A stretch of DNA of 64,000 nt from Mycobacterium gallinarum. GTDB lineage: Bacteria; Actinomycetota; Actinomycetes; Mycobacteriales; Mycobacteriaceae. The notes beneath the pieces were generated by a model, which saw only the letters and a list, made by a program, of their open reading frames with translations, did not search any database and was not told the origin of the DNA. The translations under genes and the position numbers were made by a program. Positions within the stretch are counted from its first letter, which is position 1. The number at the start of each line of letters is the position of its first letter. This document shows, piece by piece, positions 38,739-47,763 of this stretch. Location of the stretch: NCBI RefSeq assembly GCF_010726765.1, contig NZ_AP022601.1, positions 3,720,001 to 3,784,000 of the forward strand. The letters are read 5' to 3'.

Positions 38739-39704
38739 CTAGGTGAACTGCATTGTTCCGGTCATCGATGAAACCGCGTCGAGGAATCGCGTAACCAGTT
38801 CGGGATCCTCGGTGCGCTGCCAGCCGAACGTCGTTGGCCGCTGGGCCCTGTCGTGCCAGAAATGACCCGGTTCAGATTCGGGTCGGGTGGCGACCAGCCA
38901 CACCGCAGTGTCTGCACCGTCTGAAGTATCGCGCAGCAGTGGGCGTGTCACCACTCGAAACACCGGTAATGCTCCGGCGACGCCGGGGGTCTCGACCCAA
39001 CCTGGGTGCATGCTCTCGACCCGAATGTCAGAACCCGAGAGCCTGTGCGCCCACGCCTCGGCGAGCGTCACCTGCATCCGCTTGGTTCGCGCGTACACCC
39101 GAACACCGTTGTAATCACCGGATTTCGATTCCATGTCGTCGACCGAAAGCGGCGAGGTGTACATACCTCCCGAGGACATGAAAACGACCGACGCGCCATG
39201 GGCATCCCGCAGCAACGGCAACAGTTGCTCGGTCATGAGGTGCGGCCCCAGGACGTGGCAAGCCAATTGGGTTTCGTGACCCTGAGGCGTCTCGATGCGC
39301 TCCTTCGGCATCGCACCGGCGTTGTGAACCAACCCGTGGAGTTCTTCGATGCGACCGGAAAGGTCTTCGCACCATGCCCGCACGGCGTCCAGATCGGAGA
39401 CATCGCAGACTTCTTCGACCACCATCGCACCGGACACCGCGCGCCGGATCGCACCCGCCGACTGCCTGACCTTGTCGGGGTTTCGGCCAAGCAGATGGAC
39501 GGTCGCGTCGAGTTCGGCGAACGAGCGGGCGATGGCCTCGCCTATCCCTGCCGTCGCACCGGTGACGACAACGCGCTTTCCGGCCATCGCCTTTGGCCGC
39601 GGGTCTGCCGGCCACCATGTCCGCCGCAAACGTGAACCGATCTTGGTGTAGCCGAGTACGACGGAGCGGTCCAGCGCGTTGTCGAGAAGCCCGGTGAATC
39701 TCAC
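38739..39704 (-). CDS. SDR oxidoreductase (DHRS12/retinol-dehydrogenase-like)
   Basis: A 321-residue SDR with a ~40-residue N-terminal leader before the Rossmann TGATAGIG (about 48-55), an HNAGAMPKE motif, Ser in FMSSGGMYT, YARTK (Tyr-x-x-x-Lys), and HPGWVETPG. NADP or NAD not certain; the LLGRNPDK arginine suggests NADPH. Substrate unknown. GTG start at 39704. It follows a TetR gene by 41 bp and precedes the permease. Confidence 0.85.
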   Translation of the reverse strand: MRFTGLLDNALDRSVVLGYTKIGSRLRRTWWPADPRPKAMAGKRVVVTGATAGIGEAIARSFAELDATVHLLGRNPDKVRQSAGAIRRAVSGAMVVEEVCDVSDLDAVRAWCEDLSGRIEELHGLVHNAGAMPKERIETPQGHETQLACHVLGPHLMTEQLLPLLRDAHGASVVFMSSGGMYTSPLSVDDMESKSGDYNGVRVYARTKRMQVTLAEAWAHRLSGSDIRVESMHPGWVETPGVAGALPVFRVVTRPLLRDTSDGADTAVWLVATRPESEPGHFWHDRAQRPTTFGWQRTEDPELVTRFLDAVSSMTGTMQFT

Positions 39705-39745
39705 CCTGAGCTAGTTATCCAACATGCGAAGTGCGCAAACGTCGG

Positions 39746-40375
39746 TCACACCTGGGCGACGTGTTCGTCGATCGGCGCCAGCACATCGATGACGTCGATC
39801 AATGTTGCGCGGGCGGTCGCGCGGGGGCCGTCACCGTCGCCCACCAGCGCGGCGACCACCGCGCCGTCGACCGCACACACCAACGCCGTGAGCAGCTCCA
39901 CGCGCACCGACCGTCCGGACCGCTCGACGACCTCGACGACGGCGTCGGTGCGCTGCTGCAGGATGCGCCGTTCGATATCGCGCAGCCCCGGCTGGCGAGC
40001 GCACGCGATGTAGCGCTCGTATCGGGAGATCAACTGTTCGGTGACCCGCAGTCCGTTGGCCTCCCCGACGAGAAGGTCGACCAAGATGTCGGCCGTCGAC
40101 TCCGCGCCACGGCGCCGCCGCGACAGGGTCGACACCCGCACCTGAAGCTGCTCGGCCTCGCGCGCGCCCGCGTACTCGACTGCCTTGGCGATCAAGTCCT
40201 CGAGCGAGGAAAAGTAGTACGTCGTCGATGCCAAAGGCAGCCCGGCGCGACGGGCCACCGCCCGGTGCCGCACTGCGTCGAACCCACCTTCACACAGCAG
40301 GTCGGCAGCAGCGCTGACCAGCGCGTAGCGCCTTCTCTCCCCCTTCGGAGTGACCGCTGCTGTCACGTAAAGCAT
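39746..40375 (-). CDS. TetR-family transcriptional regulator (Rv0775-like)
   Basis: A 209-residue regulator: AADLLCEGGFDAVRHRAVARRAGLPLASTTYYFSSLEDL is a standard TetR HTH with the YYFSSLEDL turn. The C-domain is helical with possible ligand pocket. It lies upstream of the SDR and permease on the same strand and is divergent from a secreted esterase, so it may control either side. ATG at 40375. Confidence 0.85.
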   Translation of the reverse strand: MLYVTAAVTPKGERRRYALVSAAADLLCEGGFDAVRHRAVARRAGLPLASTTYYFSSLEDLIAKAVEYAGAREAEQLQVRVSTLSRRRRGAESTADILVDLLVGEANGLRVTEQLISRYERYIACARQPGLRDIERRILQQRTDAVVEVVERSGRSVRVELLTALVCAVDGAVVAALVGDGDGPRATARATLIDVIDVLAPIDEHVAQV

Positions 40376-40470
40376 GCTGCCAGTCTCCAGGGCATGGCAT
40401 CGGGCTTTCGGCCAATCATCAGGCTTTACTCAGGGAAGTCCGCACTTCTGCTCACCGCCGAGCCGATGGC

Positions 40471-41292
40471 ATGATGGCCGCCATGCCCGAACTGAGTCGA
40501 CGCGCCCTTCTGCGCCTCGGTGTCGGCGCGGCGGCCGGGGCGGCGGCGCTGCGCCTGTCCTCACCTGCGACCGCAGCCCCCGCCCCGACGTACGTTGACG
40601 GCTCGTTCGTCTCGGCGGCGCGCGGCGGCGTCTCGACCAATTGGGCGATCGCGCGTCCGCCGGGACAGACCGCCCCGTTGCGTCCGATCATCGCGCTGCA
40701 TGGCAAGGGACAGGACGCCGCGGGTGTGATGGCCGGCGGTGTCGAAAACGGACTGGCGCAAGCCGTCGACGCGGGCATCCCACCGGTCGCCGTGGTCGCG
40801 GTCGATGGCGGCGGTAGTTACTGGCACAAGCGCACCTCCGGTGAGGACTCCGGCGCGATGGTGCTCGACGAACTCATCCCGATGCTCGGCGAGCAGGGTC
40901 TCGACACATCACGCGTGGCATTCATGGGATGGTCGATGGGCGGTTACGGCGCACTGCTGCTCGGCGCGCGCCTGGGGGCGGCGCGCACCGCGGCGATCAC
41001 CGCCGTCAGCCCCGCGTTGTGGACATCCTCGGGTGCCACTGCGCCGGGTGCGTTCGACGGCGCCGACGACTACGAGGCCAACAGCGTGTGGGGCCTGCCT
41101 GCGCTCAACTCGATTCCGATCCGGATCGACTGCGGCGACAGCGATCCCTTCTACTCGGCGACGAAGCAGTTCGTCGCCCAGTTGGCCAACCCGCCCGCGG
41201 GCGGCTTCTCCCCCGGCGGCCATGACGGCGCCTACTGGAGCTCGCAGTTGCCCGGCGAGGTGGCGTGGATGGCGCCGCTGCTCGTCGCCTGA
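40471..41292 (+). CDS. Secreted alpha/beta-hydrolase (Tat signal, Rv0774c-like)
   Basis: A 273-residue exported esterase. LSRRALLRLGVGAAAGAAAL is a twin-arginine signal, cleaved near AAPAP. The mature enzyme has IALHGKGQDAAG, the nucleophile elbow GWSMGG (Ser near 153), a DSDPFYS aspartate loop and HDGAYW as candidate histidine. Similar to mycolyl-esterase-like and antigen-85-fold proteins. Three in-frame ATGs (40471, 40474, 40483) are possible; the longest is used. Confidence 0.85.
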   Translation: MMAAMPELSRRALLRLGVGAAAGAAALRLSSPATAAPAPTYVDGSFVSAARGGVSTNWAIARPPGQTAPLRPIIALHGKGQDAAGVMAGGVENGLAQAVDAGIPPVAVVAVDGGGSYWHKRTSGEDSGAMVLDELIPMLGEQGLDTSRVAFMGWSMGGYGALLLGARLGAARTAAITAVSPALWTSSGATAPGAFDGADDYEANSVWGLPALNSIPIRIDCGDSDPFYSATKQFVAQLANPPAGGFSPGGHDGAYWSSQLPGEVAWMAPLLVA

Positions 41293-41293
41293 T

Positions 41294-42562
41294 CTAGACC
41301 GAGACGCGGCCCTCAGCCGCGGCCAACCCGATATCGCCACGAAAGTGGCTGCCCGGCAAGCGAATCGACTTGATCAGCGCATAGGCGGCGTCGCGCGCCG
41401 CAGATAGGTCGTCCGCGGTGCCGACCACGGACAGCACCCGGCCGCCCGACGACACGATAGCGCCGTCGTCTCGGCGCGTGGTGCCCGCGTGCAGCACCCC
41501 GTCGGCTTCCGATCCGGTGATGACATCACCGACCCGCGGCCGGCCGGGGTAGTTCTCGGCGGCCAGCACGACCGTCACCGAGGCGCCACCGCGCCACGCC
41601 AGCTGCGACTGCTCGGCGAGCTTCCCGGTCGCCGCGGCGTACAGCAGCTGGCCCAGCGGCGTCTCCAGCAGTGCCAGCACTGCCTGGGTCTCCGGATCGC
41701 CGAAGCGGCAGTTGAATTCGACGACGGCGGGCCCGCGCGACGTGAGCGCCAGCCCGGCGTAGAGCAGGCCCGAAAAGCCACTGCCGCGCTTGACGAGTTC
41801 GGCGGCAACGGGTTTGACGATGTCATCGACGATCGCGGTGACCACACCGCCGGGCAGCCACGGTAGCGGCGCGTACGCCCCCATGCCGCCGGTGTTCGGT
41901 CCGGTGTCGCCGTCGCCGACACGCTTGAAGTCCTGGGCGGGCAGCAGGGGCACGACGGTTTCGCCGTCGACGACACAGAACAGCGAAACCTCGGGACCGT
42001 CGAGGAACGACTCGAGCAGCACCGGGTGTCCGGAGTCGAGCAGACTGGCGGCATGTGCCCGCGCCGCATCGCGGTCGGCGGTCACCACGACACCCTTGCC
42101 CGCGGCCAGACCGTCATCCTTGACGACCCACGACGGGTCGCCGGCGGCCGGGCCGAATCGGTCCAGCGCCGCGTCGAGGTTGGCGGGGTTGTCGACAATC
42201 TCACTGGTCGCGGTGCGCACCCCCGCGGCGGCCATCACGTCCTTGGCGAACGATTTCGAGCCCTCGATGCGAGCGGCGTCCTTCGTGGGCCCGAAGCAGG
42301 CGATGCCTGCGCTGCGTACCGCGTCGGCCACACCGAGCACGAGCGGCACCTCGGGGCCGACCACCACCAGGTCGGAGCCGATGCGCTGGGCGAGCTGGAC
42401 GACGGCCTCGCCGGAGGTGATGTCGACGTCGTACTGGTCGGCGATGATCGCGGTGCCGGCGTTCCCGGGCGCCACCGCAAGCTCCTCGACCTCGGGGTCT
42501 CGGCGAAGTGCGAGCAGCAACGCATGTTCACGGGCACCGGATCCGATTACCAGGACGCGCAC
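41294..42562 (-). CDS. purD: Phosphoribosylamine-glycine ligase
   Basis: GAR synthetase, ATP-grasp enzyme of 422 residues. [13 protein letters not shown] at the N-terminus, [11 protein letters not shown] (ATP-grasp), [17 protein letters not shown], and [15 protein letters not shown] (metal ligands Glu/Asn). GTG at 42562. It ends two bases after the esterase stop in convergent orientation. Promoter region shared with the CYP125-like gene. Confidence 0.95.
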   Translation of the reverse strand: MRVLVIGSGAREHALLLALRRDPEVEELAVAPGNAGTAIIADQYDVDITSGEAVVQLAQRIGSDLVVVGPEVPLVLGVADAVRSAGIACFGPTKDAARIEGSKSFAKDVMAAAGVRTATSEIVDNPANLDAALDRFGPAAGDPSWVVKDDGLAAGKGVVVTADRDAARAHAASLLDSGHPVLLESFLDGPEVSLFCVVDGETVVPLLPAQDFKRVGDGDTGPNTGGMGAYAPLPWLPGGVVTAIVDDIVKPVAAELVKRGSGFSGLLYAGLALTSRGPAVVEFNCRFGDPETQAVLALLETPLGQLLYAAATGKLAEQSQLAWRGGASVTVVLAAENYPGRPRVGDVITGSEADGVLHAGTTRRDDGAIVSSGGRVLSVVGTADDLSAARDAAYALIKSIRLPGSHFRGDIGLAAAEGRVSV

Positions 42563-42610
42563 AACCGCACACCTTAGTGCCTCTCGCGGTGCAGCCCCCG
42601 ATCGTCTCGG

Positions 42611-42637
42611 CCATACACTTGACTTAGCAGTGTATGG
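42611..42637. promoter_or_regulatory. 9-bp perfect inverted repeat, candidate operator of the CYP125-like gene
   Basis: CCATACACT (42611-42619) and AGTGTATGG (42629-42637) around a 9-bp spacer, ending seven bases before the ATG of the P450 and 49 bp upstream of the purD start. Symmetry and place fit a repressor site, most likely for the TetR-family gene that follows the P450. Confidence 0.6.
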
Positions 42638-42644
42638 TCAGAGT

Positions 42645-43868
42645 ATGACGCAGAGCACATGCCCCTTTGGAGCGGGCTTCGACTTCACCGACCCCGATCT
42701 GCTCTTGAAGGGCATCCCCGTCAACGAATTCGCCGAACTGCGCAGGACCTCGCCGGTGTGGTGGAACGACCAGCAGGAGTCGATTTTCGATGACGGTGGC
42801 TACTGGGTGATCACCCGTCACAAGGACATCAAAGCGATCTCCCGTAACGGCGAGCTGTGGTCCACGAACCGCAAGGGCGCGGTGATGCGGCTGCCCGACG
42901 GCGTCACCAGCGAGCAACTCGACCTGACCAAGGCGCTGCTCATCAACCACGACGCTCCCGAGCACACCCGGCTGCGCAAGATCGTGTCGCGGCTGTTCAC
43001 CCCGCGCGCGGTCGCCGCGCTCGAGGAGAAGCTCGCCGTTGCCGCACATGAGATCGTCCGCGCGGCGAAAGAGAAGGGCACCGGGGACTTCGTCGACGAC
43101 ATCGCGATGAGCCTCCCGCTGCTGGCGATCGCCGACCTGATCGGCGTGCCCGAGGCTGACCGCGAGAAGCTGTTCCACTGGACCAACTCGATCATGAACA
43201 CCGACGATCCGGACTTCGACTCCGATCCGACGACCGCCAACGCCGAGCTGATGGGTTACGCCTACAACATGGCCGAGGAGCGGCGCCGTTGCCCGGCCGA
43301 CGATATCGTCACCCGTCTGATCGAGGCCGATATCGATGGCGAATCGCTCGGCGACGTCGAGTTCGCGTTCTTCGTCATCCTGCTGGCCGTCGCGGGCAAC
43401 GAGACCACCCGCAACGCCATGACGCACGGCATCAATGCCTTCTTCGAGAACCCCGACCAATGGGAGCTGTTCAAGCGGGAGCGGCCAGAAACGACGGTCG
43501 ACGAGATCATCCGCTGGGCCACGCCCGTGCACTGCTTCCAGCGAACTGCGTTGGCTGACAACGAGATCGGCGGCGTGACGATCCGCGAGGGGCAGCGCGT
43601 CGGCCTGTTCTACAGTTCGGCCAACTTCGACGAAGATGTCTTCGAGAACCCCTTCGAATTCAACATTCTGCGCAACCCGAACCCGCATCTGGCCTTTGGC
43701 GGCAACGGTGCGCATTTCTGTATCGGCGCCAACCTGGCGCGCATGGAGATCAAGCTGATCTTCGACGAGATCGCCGATCAGATTCCGAACATCGCGAAAC
43801 TGGATGAACCCCAACGGCTTAGGTCGGGTTGGATCAACGGGGTCAAGGCGCTGCCCGTCTCGTTCTGA
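42645..43868 (+). CDS. Cytochrome P450, CYP125-like
   Basis: A 407-residue P450 closely similar in layout to CYP125 (steroid C26/27 hydroxylase): GFDFTDPDLLLKGIPVNEFAELR, LINHDAPEHTRLRKIVSR, I-helix AVAGNETTRNAM, VDEIIRWATPVHCFQRTAL, and the heme loop FGGNGAHFCIGANLARME. The similarity suggests oxidation of sterol or branched-chain substrates. It is the only gene of a unit with a following TetR, under a 27-bp operator. ATG at 42645. Its subfamily number cannot be assigned by eye. Confidence 0.88.
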   Translation: MTQSTCPFGAGFDFTDPDLLLKGIPVNEFAELRRTSPVWWNDQQESIFDDGGYWVITRHKDIKAISRNGELWSTNRKGAVMRLPDGVTSEQLDLTKALLINHDAPEHTRLRKIVSRLFTPRAVAALEEKLAVAAHEIVRAAKEKGTGDFVDDIAMSLPLLAIADLIGVPEADREKLFHWTNSIMNTDDPDFDSDPTTANAELMGYAYNMAEERRRCPADDIVTRLIEADIDGESLGDVEFAFFVILLAVAGNETTRNAMTHGINAFFENPDQWELFKRERPETTVDEIIRWATPVHCFQRTALADNEIGGVTIREGQRVGLFYSSANFDEDVFENPFEFNILRNPNPHLAFGGNGAHFCIGANLARMEIKLIFDEIADQIPNIAKLDEPQRLRSGWINGVKALPVSF

Positions 43869-43888
43869 GGCGCAGTACTATACGCAGG

Positions 43889-44530
43889 ATGCGTACCCAC
43901 GGCTGGTCCGGATCGGCACCCGCCACCGACGAGGAGGCCATCAGCCGCATCCTCGAGGCGGCGAGCAGGGCAATCGACGAGCGTGGTGCCGATTTCTCGA
44001 TCAGCGACGTGGCCCGCACGCTTGGCGTCACCCGCCAGACGGTGTACCGCTACTTTCCCAGCACTGACGCGCTGCTGATCGCTGCCGCCGTCCACGCGGC
44101 AAGTGGCTTCCTCGACCGGCTGGCAGCACATCTGCGGGGGATCACCGATCCGGCCGACGCCATCGCCGAGGCCGTCGCAACAGCGCTCGAATGGTTACCC
44201 GAGGACAAGCACATCGGCCTGCTCATCATGCCCGGCCAGCCCAGCCGCCACACCGAGTCGGTGACGTCCGACGTCGCGATGGATTTCGGCCATTCGTTGG
44301 TACGCAGATTCGACGTCGACTGGACGGGCCTCGGTTACACCGACGCTGATCTCGCCGAACTGGTCGAGCATCTGCTGCGGATCATCCAGTCGTTCGTGAT
44401 CGACCCGGGCAGACCGCCACGCCGGGGCACCGAGCTGCGGGACTACCTGCGCCGGTGGGTTGGTGGCGCTATACAACCGTCAACGGAAGCGACTTTCGCT
44501 CTTCGAACTCCCACGACGCACCACCGCTGA
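43889..44530 (+). CDS. TetR-family regulator next to the CYP125-like gene
   Basis: A 213-residue regulator. FSISDVARTLGVTRQTVYRYFPSTDALLIAA is the HTH. ATG 43889 follows the P450 stop by 20 bp; GCAGTACTATAC between them is not an operator copy. Likely binds the operator at 42611-42637 (inference). Its 3' end overlaps the convergent gene by 62 bp. Confidence 0.85.
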   Translation: MRTHGWSGSAPATDEEAISRILEAASRAIDERGADFSISDVARTLGVTRQTVYRYFPSTDALLIAAAVHAASGFLDRLAAHLRGITDPADAIAEAVATALEWLPEDKHIGLLIMPGQPSRHTESVTSDVAMDFGHSLVRRFDVDWTGLGYTDADLAELVEHLLRIIQSFVIDPGRPPRRGTELRDYLRRWVGGAIQPSTEATFALRTPTTHHR

Positions 44531-45692
44531 ACTTGCACACGGACACCTCGGGCAGTTCCTTTGCTGCGGTGTCCGTTTCGATCACCCGCACGGTCCAATC
44601 GGACTCGGTGCCCGACACCTCGGCGCGCAAGTGGGGATCGACCGCCTGGACGATCGCCTGCAACGGCAGGTCTGCGACGGGCGAGACCAGCGAGATCCAC
44701 GAACCGTCCTCGTATGCCGGTGAGCGCCGCACGTGGACGAAGTCTGGGTCGACGTCGGCGTACACGTAGGCCGCCGGATTCAGCAGTGGATGCAACTCGA
44801 GCACCCGCAGTGCGCCCTTGACATCCTTGGAGATCTTCAGTGCCTTGTGGATTCGCTCAGCGGCCACTCCGGCGATACCGATCAGCTGTTTGGTGCGGAT
44901 CGATCGCGCCAGCGCCGCATCGTCCTTATCACGCTTCTCGACCGCGATCGTGAATGACTTCACCAGCAGGTGCATCTGCAGGCAAACCTCGTCGGCGATC
45001 CGGACCAGCGCCGACTTCGAGAACGCCCCGAAGTCGACATCGGCGAGCAAATTACCCGAATAGTCCGCCATGCCTTCGTCGTTCGGGTCGATGGGCGCGA
45101 GCTCAGTGTGGTGGGCGCGAGTGGCACCGACGATGTCCATCGCCGGGATGAACGGAACCTCTGGGTAGGACTCGTCGATGATCACCGTCCACCGACAGTG
45201 CGGATGCTGGTCCGACGGTACCCTCGGCGGCCGGTGAATCGGCCGAACCTGAGCCTTGCGGTTGGTGGCCAGGGCCGTCGCGTCGAACGTCGGGTCCTCG
45301 ATGTCGTGGCACATGCCCTTGACGTATTCCTCGCCCATCGGCTCGACATCGAGAAGGGCGCCACAGTGATTGAGGTAGAACTCACCGTGCCAGCGGTCGT
45401 GCACGACGTAACGGAAATCCATGAACTGCGGCGGCGCACCGATGTCGAGTTGCAGGCCCTTGAAGAGGGTGAAGATGTCGACGCCCTCGTAGTTCAGCGC
45501 CTTCTGCATCCGCTTGGTGTAGAGCGGGCTGGACGCGGCCCACTCCTCGATGGCGATCTGCAGCATCTCCTCGCGCCCCCACGCGCTGATGCAGTGCGCC
45601 ATTCCGGAGCGGTCGATGAGCTGACCGATCAACAACAGCTCCGGCACCAGGGTGGCCAGCTCCTCGCGCGACAGCGCGGCATACCTACTCAT
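44469..45692 (-). CDS. Unrecognised 407-residue protein ending the aldA operon
   Basis: Not recognised. A soluble 407-residue protein with no signal or membrane segment. Conserved-looking features: WHGEFYLNHCGALLDVEPMG and CHDIEDPTFDATALATN (Cys/His rich), PIHRPPRVPSDQHPHC, and helical SFTIAVEKRDKDDAALARSI. Cys and His pairs at the two sites could bind a metal; L-2-aminothiazoline-4-carboxylate hydrolase-like folds have a similar pattern but I would not assign that. It starts 8 bases before the stop of the preceding decarboxylase gene, so it is part of the aldA operon. Two ATGs (45695, 45692) are equally placed. Confidence 0.6.
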   Translation of the reverse strand: MSRYAALSREELATLVPELLLIGQLIDRSGMAHCISAWGREEMLQIAIEEWAASSPLYTKRMQKALNYEGVDIFTLFKGLQLDIGAPPQFMDFRYVVHDRWHGEFYLNHCGALLDVEPMGEEYVKGMCHDIEDPTFDATALATNRKAQVRPIHRPPRVPSDQHPHCRWTVIIDESYPEVPFIPAMDIVGATRAHHTELAPIDPNDEGMADYSGNLLADVDFGAFSKSALVRIADEVCLQMHLLVKSFTIAVEKRDKDDAALARSIRTKQLIGIAGVAAERIHKALKISKDVKGALRVLELHPLLNPAAYVYADVDPDFVHVRRSPAYEDGSWISLVSPVADLPLQAIVQAVDPHLRAEVSGTESDWTVRVIETDTAAKELPEVSVCKFSGGASWEFEERKSLPLTVV

Positions 45693-46128
45693 CATGGACC
45701 GAGCCCCCTGAATGCATTCGGACCGCCGCGTTGACGTTGCCCTTCTTGTCTTCACCCTTGCCCCGTTCGGCGGCCTTTTTACGCTGCTTGATCACCTTGG
45801 AGACGACCCCGTCGAGCTTGGAACCCAACGGGAAACCGAGGTAGTGAGTCAGGAAGATCGCCATCTCTTTGAGTTCGGTCTCGGTGATCTCACCGTTGGC
45901 CAGCGCAGCGTTGGCCTGGATCTCGGCGAGGTCGGCGTTTCCGACAGCGGTGACCACGGTGAGCGTCATCAACCGCTTGTCGCGCATTGACAGACCTGGT
46001 CGCGTCCAGATGCTGCCGAAGAGATGGTCGACGGTGAGGTCGAAAAAGGGATCGCCCTCGATGTTGGGCATCTCCCAGCCATAGACCTCGTTCATCTTGT
46101 CGAGGCCCTTGCGGCGCTGTTCGTCCAT
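45685..46128 (-). CDS. Carboxymuconolactone decarboxylase-family protein (Rv0771-like)
   Basis: A 147-residue AhpD-fold protein. FGSIWTRPGLSMRDKRLMTLTVVTAVGNADLAEIQ and TETELKEMAIFLTHYLGFP are the family core. There is no CxxC, so it is a gamma-carboxymuconolactone decarboxylase-type or structural member rather than a peroxidase. Fourth gene of the aldA operon, three bases after the dehydrogenase stop. Confidence 0.85.
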   Translation of the reverse strand: MDEQRRKGLDKMNEVYGWEMPNIEGDPFFDLTVDHLFGSIWTRPGLSMRDKRLMTLTVVTAVGNADLAEIQANAALANGEITETELKEMAIFLTHYLGFPLGSKLDGVVSKVIKQRKKAAERGKGEDKKGNVNAAVRMHSGGSVHDE

Positions 46129-46131
46129 CGA

Positions 46132-46995
46132 TCACTCCTTCGCGGTCGAACTCGTGTGCGGCACACCAAGTCCGGCGGCCAAATCTCGCAAAGCTATCTC
46201 GGCCAGAGGCAGTTCCACACCGTTGGCCTCACCGAGTCCGAGTGCCAACTTCAGATCCTTCTCGGCCAGACCGCGCGTGTGCACGAACATGTCGTACAGG
46301 AAGTGATCCGGTGCAAGCGGTTTGGTGTCGTCACGGAACATGATCGCTCCGGGGCCGCCGCTCTGGGCGTCGCTGTGACGCACCACTTTGCCGAGCTTCT
46401 GGAGGTCGATGCCCGCCGCCTCCGCAAGTCGCTGTGCCTCACAGGCCGCGGTGAACCCGATGAATGTCAGCATGTTGCGGGCAATCTTCATCCTGGTGCC
46501 CGCGCCTGGCTCGCCGGCGCGCACGACCATCGACGCCCACATCTTGAACACCGGCTTGACCATCTCGTAGGCCTCGTCGTCGGCGCCGACCATGACGGCC
46601 AGCTCACCCTTGTCAGCCGCACCTGCTCCCCCGCTGACCGGGGCGTCGACAATATGAATTCCCTTGGGGCGCAGCTGGTCGGCCAAATCAGAGGCGGTAT
46701 CGGGTTCGATCGTCGAATGAATCGCGATGACGGTGCCGGGCTTGGCGTGCTCACCCAATTGCCCCACGACGTCGCGCACCTGCTGGTCGTTGAGCACCGT
46801 GACGCTGATGACGTCGGCATCGGCTACGTCGGCGATGCTGTCGGCGAGGCTCGCGCCGAGTTCCGCCAACGGTGTCATCGCCTCGGTGCGCACATCGAAG
46901 ACCACGACGCCGCCGGGCCAGTCTACGAGGCGTTTCGCCATCGGAGCGCCCTGGTTGCCGAGGCCGATGTAGCCGAGCTTGACGTCCTCGCTCAT
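46132..46995 (-). CDS. 3-Hydroxyisobutyrate dehydrogenase-family enzyme (Rv0770-like)
   Basis: A 287-residue beta-hydroxyacid dehydrogenase. LGYIGLGNQGAPMAKRL is the NAD(P)-binding start, IVDAPVSGGAGAADKGELAVMVG the substrate loop, and GAGTRMKIARNML carries the catalytic lysine. ATG 46995 overlaps the SDR stop (ATGA). An upstream extension through the SDR gene is rejected. Confidence 0.9.
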   Translation of the reverse strand: MSEDVKLGYIGLGNQGAPMAKRLVDWPGGVVVFDVRTEAMTPLAELGASLADSIADVADADVISVTVLNDQQVRDVVGQLGEHAKPGTVIAIHSTIEPDTASDLADQLRPKGIHIVDAPVSGGAGAADKGELAVMVGADDEAYEMVKPVFKMWASMVVRAGEPGAGTRMKIARNMLTFIGFTAACEAQRLAEAAGIDLQKLGKVVRHSDAQSGGPGAIMFRDDTKPLAPDHFLYDMFVHTRGLAEKDLKLALGLGEANGVELPLAEIALRDLAAGLGVPHTSSTAKE

Positions 46996-47753
46996 CGAAT
47001 GATCTGTCCGCCGTCGACGTTGAAGATCTGACCGGTGACCCACTTCGCCTGGTCGGACAGCAGGAACAGGCACATGCCGGTCAGATCGTCCACCTCGCCC
47101 ATGCGCGACAGCGGGATGTTCTTGACGATGTCGGCGACCATTTCCTGCGGCGTGGTGGTGCGATTGGCCTCGGTATCGATGGGGCCGGGCGCGATGGCGT
47201 TGACGCGAATGTTCTGCCCACCGAGTTCGGTCGCGAGCTGCTGGGTGAGGCCGTTGATGCCGACCTTGGCCAAGCCGTAGAAGTTCGAGTAAAGCCATGC
47301 TGCCGTGGAGGATTGGTTGACGATCGCGCCCCCGCCGCGCTTGGCCATCTTGCGGTACACCGCGCGGGTACACACCAGCGCACCGTCGAGGTTCACGCTC
47401 ATGAACTTCTTGTAATAGTCCCAGTCGACGGTGATGAGGAAGTCGAGCTTCATGCCGCCGAAGATCGCAGCGTTGTTGACCAAGTAGTCGATGCCCTCGA
47501 ACTCGGCGAGTGTCTGCGCGGCCATCTCCTTGGCGGAGTCCGGATCCGAGACATCGACGCGGACGGCGAGCGCGTTGCCGCCCTCACCCTTGATGCCGTC
47601 GGCGACCTTCTGCGCACCCTCGACGTTGATGTCGGCGACCACCACAGCCGCACCCTCACGGGCCAGCGCTTCGGCGTATGCCTGCCCGATACCGCCGCCG
47701 GCACCGGTGACGATCGCGACCTTCTCCTTGAACTGATCTCCGTAGAGTCCCAC
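46992..47753 (-). CDS. Classical SDR (Rv0769-like)
   Basis: A 253-residue SDR: VAIVTGAGGGIGQAYAEAL, ADINVEGAQ (Asp, NAD preference), NNAAIFGG, QSSTAAWLYSNFYGLAK (Ser, Tyr, Lys) and APGPIDTEANR. Second gene of the aldA operon, 10 bp downstream of aldA. Likely oxidises a hydroxy-acyl or alcohol intermediate before the HIBADH-like step. Confidence 0.9.
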   Translation of the reverse strand: MGLYGDQFKEKVAIVTGAGGGIGQAYAEALAREGAAVVVADINVEGAQKVADGIKGEGGNALAVRVDVSDPDSAKEMAAQTLAEFEGIDYLVNNAAIFGGMKLDFLITVDWDYYKKFMSVNLDGALVCTRAVYRKMAKRGGGAIVNQSSTAAWLYSNFYGLAKVGINGLTQQLATELGGQNIRVNAIAPGPIDTEANRTTTPQEMVADIVKNIPLSRMGEVDDLTGMCLFLLSDQAKWVTGQIFNVDGGQIIR

Positions 47754-47763
47754 CTATGTCTCC

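Noticed and set aside
42624..43814. 396-residue minus-strand frame opposite the CYP125-like gene
   Set aside because: Antisense shadow lacking any motif.
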